Assembly (NCBI GenBank): GCA_033002965.1 | Contig: JAURVB010014517.1 | Location: 1-64,000 of the forward strand | Length of the DNA stretch: 64,000 bases | Direction: 5' to 3' | Source of the DNA: Piper betle | Taxonomy: Eukaryota; Streptophyta; Magnoliopsida; Piperales; Piperaceae | Shown here: one piece after another, positions 57,009-64,000 of the stretch | Position numbering within the stretch: position 1 is the stretch's first letter | Layout: every line of letters starts with the position of its first letter | Translations under genes and position numbers: made by a program | Notes under the pieces: model-generated | The model's database searches: none | Seen by the model: the letters and a program-made list of their open reading frames with translations, nothing else | What the model was told of the DNA's origin: nothing

Positions 57009-60000
57009 ATACCTATGAGTGTAACAATATATTTCTTCTCTTAGTTCATGCTACATTTTCATATATGACCATTTGAAAAACTTTAATATAAAATTGCTTA
57101 GTTAATTAGTTATAATTGTATCGTTATTTTAAAAAAATTTCTATCTAATATGAAGATGCTACCCTTTTCAGATTGGCTGAGGTTGCGTGTGTTAATGGGA
57201 AGTCTGAGTATAGCCTAGAAGGTACTGTCTAGAAGGTACTGTCTGTGCACTAAATGGAAAAATAAATAAAAATAAAAAATAAAAAATAAAAAAATAATTT
57301 GTGACGTTCTAGAGTGGATGGCTTGCAATTGTCCGTTTTTTTCTAATAAAATTCTTATTTTGATTGAAGGAGTAGAAATTTGTTAAACCTCCTTAATTCT
57401 TGATGCTCTTTGCGATTATAAGTTAATTTTTGTCATTCATATCTTGGAATAATTGTTTTAAATTTAGTTAGGAAAGAACGAGGAACTGGGCAGCTGATAA
57501 GGAGGTCCATTGCCCTACAGATTTGGGAGGCTTGTGTTGGTCCTGGCTAGAGGTTGAGGAGATGGAAAAGGCAATGCATGGAGTCACATCTAATTCTATC
57601 TTATCTTCTTAATTCTTTGTATGTAGTATTACTTTCTCTGCAATTGGAACACTATTCACGATTAGGACCACCTTTCTTGTCCAAAGATATTGCAATTAGA
57701 AATGGATTTAGCCTGGTCACCCTCCATTTATTGGTAGTTATCTGGTAAATCCATTTTGTCATGGTTATGATTAATTAAGTTCCACTTGGGTATTATTATT
57801 AATTAATGGTGTACAATTTGTGACTTGTCACATGTATGCCCATTGAACTGTATACTCTTTGTCTGGTGAGGAGATATTTCAATCAGTCAAATTAGATGCA
57901 CCATTTGGTGGAAGTTTATATAAGTTACATGCATTTAGTAGAGAAATACATTGTTTTCAAATGAAGAAATGCAAAGGTCAAGGTACACTTAATGAAACCC
58001 ATCCCTTTTTTTCAAAGGCTAACAAAACCCAACTAGATTAACCAAAATTATAGTACTCCTATATTTAATCACAACAATAGCTTGAGCCAATTAGTCACGA
58101 GATTGTAAAATGTAACAAGCTAGTGGCAAAGTTCTACATATCATTATCTGATTTAAGGGTTGACATGAAAATAGTGTAAATAAAATTCATATGAAATAGA
58201 AATAAAATAAGATGAAATAACGTAAAAAATTTTCAAAAATTCTTATATATTTAGATAATAAGAAAGTAAGACGAAAATAAAATATTTTTTTACAAGTGAA
58301 TCTTCCTTTGAATGTGCCACCTAATTTTTTTTAATTTTTTTCTGTTTTTCTAAGAAAATATTACTTTATAAAATTTTTATATAAATTTATTTTGATTAAA
58401 ATTAAATTTTTATTTGATTAAAGTTCAAGACATCCAAATATAAAAGAATTTATGACCTCCAAGTCTTATATTTCCTTTATATAATTTTAAAACAACCAAA
58501 CAGACCCTAAAATATATGTTTGATAAGATAAATAATTATTAGCTTTGAAATTATTGGGTCTTTCTCTCTTGGCTACTTGCATATATACATGTACGTACGT
58601 ATATGTTTGTGTGTGTACATTTCATCAATTTGTCACTACCATGCAATCTTTAATTTGGTACATTTCCTTACTTTTGTGCCTCTTGCAAGTTGCAACAAGA
58701 CTTCCTAATATTATACGACCTCTATTCGTTTGATATTAATTAATATACATGACGTCTCTTACTTAACTTTAATACATATGCCTTAACTCTAATGGTGATT
58801 AAAATGTGAATAAAGGCCGTTTTTATCTGCTGACTTAAGCCATGTTGTATCCTCCACTTGAGCTTTGTTTTATGCTTGGTTTGTAAAATGGTCGGCCACA
58901 CATGGACGTAGGTGACTTGGAAGGGGACAAATTTGAGAGATGGCCATTGATTTTTATCTCAAGAGAGCATAGTAAAATAAACTCAAAAACTTGAGGCAAC
59001 CTAATTAGATTGAAATGCATATTTTTTACATTTAATTAAGTGCTGGCATGTAACATATTCATTGTTATTCAAATAAGATAAACGAGATATGGATGAACAA
59101 AGAGCTTGTCAACGTACATACCGCCCATTGATTTGATCAGACCGACAACTGGGTCGGCAGGAAATCTTGAAATGAAGAATGAGTTGGTATTGTCTTATGG
59201 TTTGGTACTACATATTCTGTTCTTTATCGCATTGCCAGCCTTTGAAATGTACCTTTTCCTCTTAATAATAAACATTATACACCAAATATAATACTTGGTT
59301 TTCTTGGTATATAAGCCTCATTATAACCATCAACTTGGAGAATTTATCAACCCAAGCTCATGGATTGAGTTGGTTGACTTCCTATATTACAGATTTATGG
59401 AAGGTGGCATTTGCTCAGAATAAATAGATGGCACGGTGTCCTCTTCCTGCCACCGTACAAGATCATCTAAAAGGCTTATCAAGTGGTGTACTAGAATGGC
59501 TTTGAAAATAAAAAAATGTACTCTAATGCGCCTGTATGCTAATCTATTTCTAACTATGTTGGTCTTTTTTAAAAAAAAATAAAGATAGGCTTTTTTTTTG
59601 TTCATTATTCAAAGAAGTTTTACTTTAAGAAGACAAGCATCCTTGTGTTTGTGTAAGACCAAATTTAGAGCACGTACGAATATATAAAAATTCTTTCTTT
59701 TAGTTAGTTTAAAAACGTGGAATCTATAGGTTAAACAGCTAAAACAACTGATTCAAGCTAGTTACGTTCTACATGCCCTTTAATTAAGCAATGAAGAAAA
59801 ATATTTTTGTGTACTCGTACGTGCTCAAAATTTCGACTTGTTTGTGTTTGAACCTTATATTAGTTTTGTTTAAATTTAGATTTAAATTTAATTGCATCGA
59901 GTGGATCCAACAGCCATTAGTCGACTAGGTGTCCATGTGTAGCAAGTCTCATTGTATCAATTATACCACATACATATTTATGTCTTCTTTTTTTTAACTT

Positions 60001-61150
60001 AAATTAGGATTTAGATAATTACAAATGGTACAAATTTAATAGCTGAATCATTTTTTGACGTCAACCATCATCTTTTGTTCAAGCTGGGGATCGAAAATGC
60101 ACCCGGCAAAATTATAATACATAATTGTGTGTGAGGTCATAATTAGCACGGTTTAAACCCCTCTAACTGGCATTTCTGGAAGGGTGTGAAAAGAACCTAT
60201 TTATGCCATCAAATTGCATCATTAGACGAATTCTTTATGCATGTATTTTATGTTAATCACAAACATCGACCATCATTTATGACTTTGGGAGGAAGTCAAG
60301 AAGAAGGATAAGCAAGGAGTTAACAGTTTTGCTTTGATTTTCTTTGTCAAACGTAACGCTGCGTAGATATCTAGTCAAATGTTGGATAAAAGATAAAACA
60401 CCAGATTTATTTTGGTGTTGTGAAAGTCAGCTTTGGAGCTTTATTATATTGACGACGGTATCATAGAAAAGAAAATGAAGATTTCAACAAGTTTCCTCCA
60501 CAATTACGGCTACAGCAACACACCATAACTTTATAAGTACACCATGCATCATATGATTTGACAAGATCTTGGAGCCAAGCTTTAAGTAACCGTTTAGTTT
60601 GACAGTCGATAATTGTTGCTAAGATATTTTCACATTCATGGTACAACTTGATTGCTTGTCTTGAAGAATCCGCAACTTGAACTGCAACGAAAGCAATGTT
60701 CTTACCAGAAAATGTTGATCAGTTGTTCATGGTAGTTCATCTAGCAGTCTAATTTACCACGCATAACTTTCCCGTTATTCAACTGACCAAGTGCTCAGAT
60801 TAGAATAGCATGCATGGATTTCCGCAAACCATTCCCCTTCCAAGTATTCTAGACAAATTATCTTTCACCGTTTCAACCTAAAAACGCAACCATCTACACC
60901 ATATAAACTGTACATATTAATTCAATGCGCCGTCGCATTCACACCTGAAAACAAATAAATTGTACAACACCGGAAGCCAAGTGAACGAACTTCAAATGGC
61001 AAGAGACTAATACAAACCCGTTGAACGGTTGAAGCAAGAAATAACAGGTCGTTGATTTCTGGCACATACATGCTATTATAGATCAATTATAACAAGCAAA
61101 AGTTTGCTGCAAGTCAATGTAAAGTGCACACCATGGTATCTGCCTAGCTT
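57009..61150. other. AT-rich intergenic DNA, no gene recognised
   Basis: Four kilobases without a supported gene. It contains AAATAAA-type runs (57259-57296) and poly-T/TTTTAA-rich stretches (58330-58410). A 61-codon minus-strand frame at 60461-60646 (RLLKAWLQDLVKSYDAW) is faintly like the coiled-coil region of NLR proteins but too short and isolated to call. The 3' part (60700-61150) is the downstream flank of the ARPC3 gene and may contain its poly(A) site. Confidence 0.45.
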
Positions 61151-63654
61151 TCAGGAAATAATATTATTCAGAAATTTTCTCTTAGCAAATGCCAACCACC
61201 ACTTGTTTGGAGTACCATTCGGCCTGTAAGCACAACTCAGCAATCTCCCACTCGTCTCCTCCCTTATTTGCTTCAAATAGTTACGGAATAGCTCTGCAAT
61301 CAAGAAAAAGAAACAGTAACTACTTGATCTGCGAGAAAAGGGAATTTTGATATGCTAAGTGACCCTTCATGGACTCAAGAGACAGGAGACAGAAGGTGGT
61401 TATAAGAGATTCAAATGACAGCCTACAAATTTTCCTTCTACCATAAATCCAGTGGTCCTCCAATCAACCCCATGAACTAAAGCATTTGGCCACGCAAAAG
61501 GTGTTAATAAATGACCAGAGAATAATTCAAGTCCTCAAACAGGTTTAGGACTCTCATAAGAGATGCCCCTTGATCGCCTCCTCTTCTAGAGAAAGCCCAT
61601 GAGGCCTACAAATAGATTTTTGGAAAACATCCTAAGTGAATGCAGAAGGGAGTCAATTCTCCCGAAAGACCAGGATGAGATTGCATATCTGGCCAAGGGT
61701 CAATTTCTTTTAACCCAAAGAGAAACATTGTGTCATGGGCCTTAGGTGCTCACCAAAATAACAAGCCATTTTAGTAGACTTACAACTCATCCTATATAGT
61801 ACTCACCACCTAATCCCAATCTTGATGTGGGATTAAGACCTGGAACACTACAAACCCATGTCCCATACCATAGGCTTGTAACACATTGTTCACCTATTAA
61901 TTTTTGTATTTAGATTTTAGGAAGTTGAAATTCAATGAGAAGAAGAAGCTTGCACAAATTCACAACCAAAAAGTAGATACCTGCTTCGTTTGATGACTGA
62001 GGAGGAACAAAGAGACCAGCAAAAGGGAAACCAGTTTCTCCAGGCACAGGGACATCTTCAAGACCAAGATTGATGATAGCTTTGGTACCCTCAGCCAAAG
62101 TTCTACACCCTTCCAATCTCTTAAGAGCAACATTTATATAGTATGTCAAATAGATGAGAAGCTTGTCAGCCGAGCTTTTGATATCGAAATTTCTAAAAAA
62201 GACATTGGCGCGAAAGAAGCTGATTGCCTCATCAACAATATCAATTCCATCTGCAATAAGGTTTGTATTAAGAAAGGGAAAGTTTGTGTAGCAAAAATTT
62301 AGTTTAACCATGGAAAGAAAATAAGAACCACCTTGCTCCGTAGCTGGAGCAGGACCCTTAATATGACTTTTTAGAGGTAGAAGAGGACATCCACATGCTT
62401 TATCAATGCCTTCTTCATCAATGAAACTTGAGTGATAAACCTGCATTCATCAGGATTCAAGAATACATCATGCCAAAAGTTTTTTTTTTATAAAAAAAAA
62501 AGAGTCTAAAAGCTAGCATTTTTGTGTTCAATGAATGTAACATCGAACAACTAGTACAAATTCATGCAATCCTAAAATAGTTGGACTAAGAGGAGAAAAT
62601 AATGAAAAATGATAACATCAGAAACCAAACTAACATAAATCAGAAAAGGATAAGTGTTTTAAAGAAGCAACCAAGGCAGCTTATAGTTGCGCCATTTTGA
62701 CAATATAGAAGTGAACATTTGATTCAAAATGATGGACATCAACAACATAAATATGTAAGCATATATATACTAAAAGGAAAACCAAATTGAAGAGGAAAAG
62801 CCGCGGGTTCATAATCAATGGAACCAAAAATACAAATTATGACCAGCACCCTTGGTACTAAAACCTTTTCTACTTCCATCTTTATTAACTATCTTAAAAT
62901 TTGACACATTATGACATAATCCCATTACATTGCATAAACCTACGGCAGTAAAATGTTCTAGTTACAGATAGTAAAATCTATTTATAAATCTGAATAATGC
63001 TATGCAAATTACCATCCATTGCATGTTAATGCAAGCAACTCCAACTACACCTTCAACAGTTTGGATCAAAAGCAAAAACTTACTTAAAATGCACAAGCGT
63101 TTGGTGCAAGCTTCATCCCTGACAGGGAAGAGCTCGTAAGGATGGCATGTCATTGCAACAAAATCGTCAAACGAATACAATTTTGATCCTAACCAATGAA
63201 GTATTTCTGACAGGAAAGAGTTAGGGCAACATGGAATTGAATGAGGCATTGCAATGAATTCCTGAAACGAATACAATTTTGATCTTAACCAACATGGTGT
63301 TAATTTTTTCAGGTTCATCTAATAATTGAGGAATAATAAGGTATTGTAATTACTGCACATAAGTGAAGTTGGACAACCTATTGCGAATAATATTGACGCC
63401 CATCAGGAAAGGCAATGAATGAAAAGTTTGACACACACGACACCACAAAACATGGAACGCATGCCAAATTACCCACTCAAAAATAAATAAATAAAAATTT
63501 TAAAAAGGCATTTTTAGCATGATCTAACATCCAATCCACTTTTATGCGCTTGGTACAAATAAAAAAACAAATGTCATGCACAATTGAGCTAGCAATATAG
63601 CAAACTACACCGAAAATCTAATGGCAATATTCATCCAAGGAAGTGTTGTACCAT
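61151..63654 (-). CDS. ARPC3: Arp2/3 complex subunit 3 (ARPC3, p21), four coding exons, 174 residues
   Basis: Minus-strand coding pieces are 63654-63652 (ATG only), 62440-62332, 62250-61981 and 61293-61151 (stop TGA). They join to 175 codons including the stop, the length known for plant ARPC3. The protein is part of the seven-subunit complex that nucleates branched actin filaments, needed in plants for trichome and pavement-cell shape. Recognisable blocks in order: MVYHSSF, CGCPLLPLKSHIKGPAPATE, DIVDEAISFFRANVFFRNFD, IKSSADKLLIYLTYYINVAL, KRLEGCRTLAEGTKAIINLG, LEDVPVPGETGFPFAGLF, NYLKQIREETSGRLL, and YRPNGTPNKWWLAFAKRKFL near the end. The start is chosen because ATG at 63654-63652 is immediately followed by a GT donor, and splicing to the CAG acceptor before 62440 gives MVYHSSF, the conserved N-terminus. 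Without this the frame would begin MQVYHSSF from an ATG inside the intron. The first intron is 1211 bases. Splice sites and key residues look intact. Confidence 0.95.
63119..63297. repeat. Tandem duplication of about 85 bases in ARPC3 intron 1
   Basis: GACAGGGAAGAGCTCG (63121) to about 63200 and GACAGGAAAGAGTTAG (63209) to 63297 are diverged copies. Both contain ACGAATACAATTTTGATC followed by TTAACCAA or CTAACCAA. The duplication keeps one minus-strand frame open for 118 codons, but nothing resembles a protein family, and it lies entirely inside an intron. Confidence 0.75.
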
Positions 63655-64000
63655 GGCTTGGCTTTCCTTCCCGCGGGAATGCGTCCGAGACGGAGCGCCT
63701 CCAGAGAACGGAGAGGGTAGGGGGAGGAAGAGGGAAGGCGACCAGGCGGGCCGAGAAGGCGGCAGCTGGGGGAGGGAGACGGCAGGCGGCGGCGGGGAAT
63801 CGAGAGGCAGATCGCCCGCGCGGTAATTTTTTTGATAAATTTTAATTTTATAAATAAATTTCATTCTTGAGATGGATTAAGCTTACGGAGCAAGTGTAAT
63901 TGATTGCCTCCAGTCATTTAAAAATATTTATTATTATTATTTATTAATTTTTTGATAATTTATTATTACTGTAAATATGTTTATTGTTTTCTTTACACTC
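63655..64000. other. ARPC3 leader and promoter region
   Basis: From 63655 to about 63825 the DNA is GC-rich; read on the minus strand it is a pyrimidine-rich leader with CTCCCCC/CCGCCGCC text, which fits the 5' untranslated part of ARPC3 exon 1. Beyond 63830 the sequence turns sharply AT-rich and should contain the promoter, but no single TATA box stands out. Confidence 0.5.

Noticed and set aside
60461..60646. Minus-strand peptide faintly like an NLR coiled-coil segment
   Set aside because: Only about 15 residues look similar, and no P-loop, LRR or other NLR sequence lies nearby.
62441..62446. Alternative ARPC3 start giving MQVYHSS
   Set aside because: This ATG lies in the intron just before the CAG acceptor. 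The upstream ATG followed by a GT donor gives the conserved MVYHSS start.

Overview
The window is plant nuclear DNA. The genes have GT-AG introns, GC-rich first exons next to AT-rich introns, and a strongly C/G-ending codon bias in the OSTC gene. Together with the Aux/IAA sequence this points to a monocot, probably not a grass. The species cannot be fixed from sequence alone. About nine tenths of the window is non-coding or transposon-derived.

Five host genes look intact. They are an Aux/IAA auxin repressor (3795-5721, +), a helix-loop-helix protein with an ACT-like C-terminus and no visible basic region (30403-33350, +), the oligosaccharyltransferase subunit OSTC/DC2 (42884-43408, +), a plant intracellular Ras-group-related leucine-rich-repeat protein (51604-53452, -) and the Arp2/3 complex subunit ARPC3 (61151-63654, -). 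In ARPC3 the first coding exon is only the ATG. These genes share no pathway; they are ordinary neighbours in a gene-poor, repeat-rich stretch.

Region 9-22 kb is repeat-dominated. A TIR-like element (about 9.02-11.77 kb) holds an AT-rich array of palindromic units. It is followed by an orphan exon coding for a signal peptide (12052-12151). The intron of that exon has taken up three solo LTRs nested inside one another, two of them flanked by recognisable 5-bp target duplications. A broken glyoxal/galactose-oxidase-like (GLOX) pseudogene follows at 21.41-22.51 kb.

Region 26-28 kb has a 102-bp tandem duplication and a small ribosomal protein L8 (uL2) fragment lodged in an old LTR fragment. Region 34.5-40.3 kb has another complete solo LTR (target duplication AATAT) and three rearranged pieces of the same family. 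Region 44-48 kb has a 529-bp hAT-type MITE and a degenerate hAT transposase gene. Region 54.8-57 kb has one more LTR fragment, two TRIM-like units with a tRNA-Met primer-binding site, and a patch of CCGTGG hairpins.

The most unusual material is one LTR family with self-complementary features: a terminal GTAAAACCC/GGGTTTTAC hairpin and an internal TTGACTCG/CGAGTCAA hairpin. The internal module recurs in each long copy and has apparently been amplified into the 9.6-11.1 kb array. The GC-rich slot in the middle of the LTR differs between copies and in one case carries host coding sequence.
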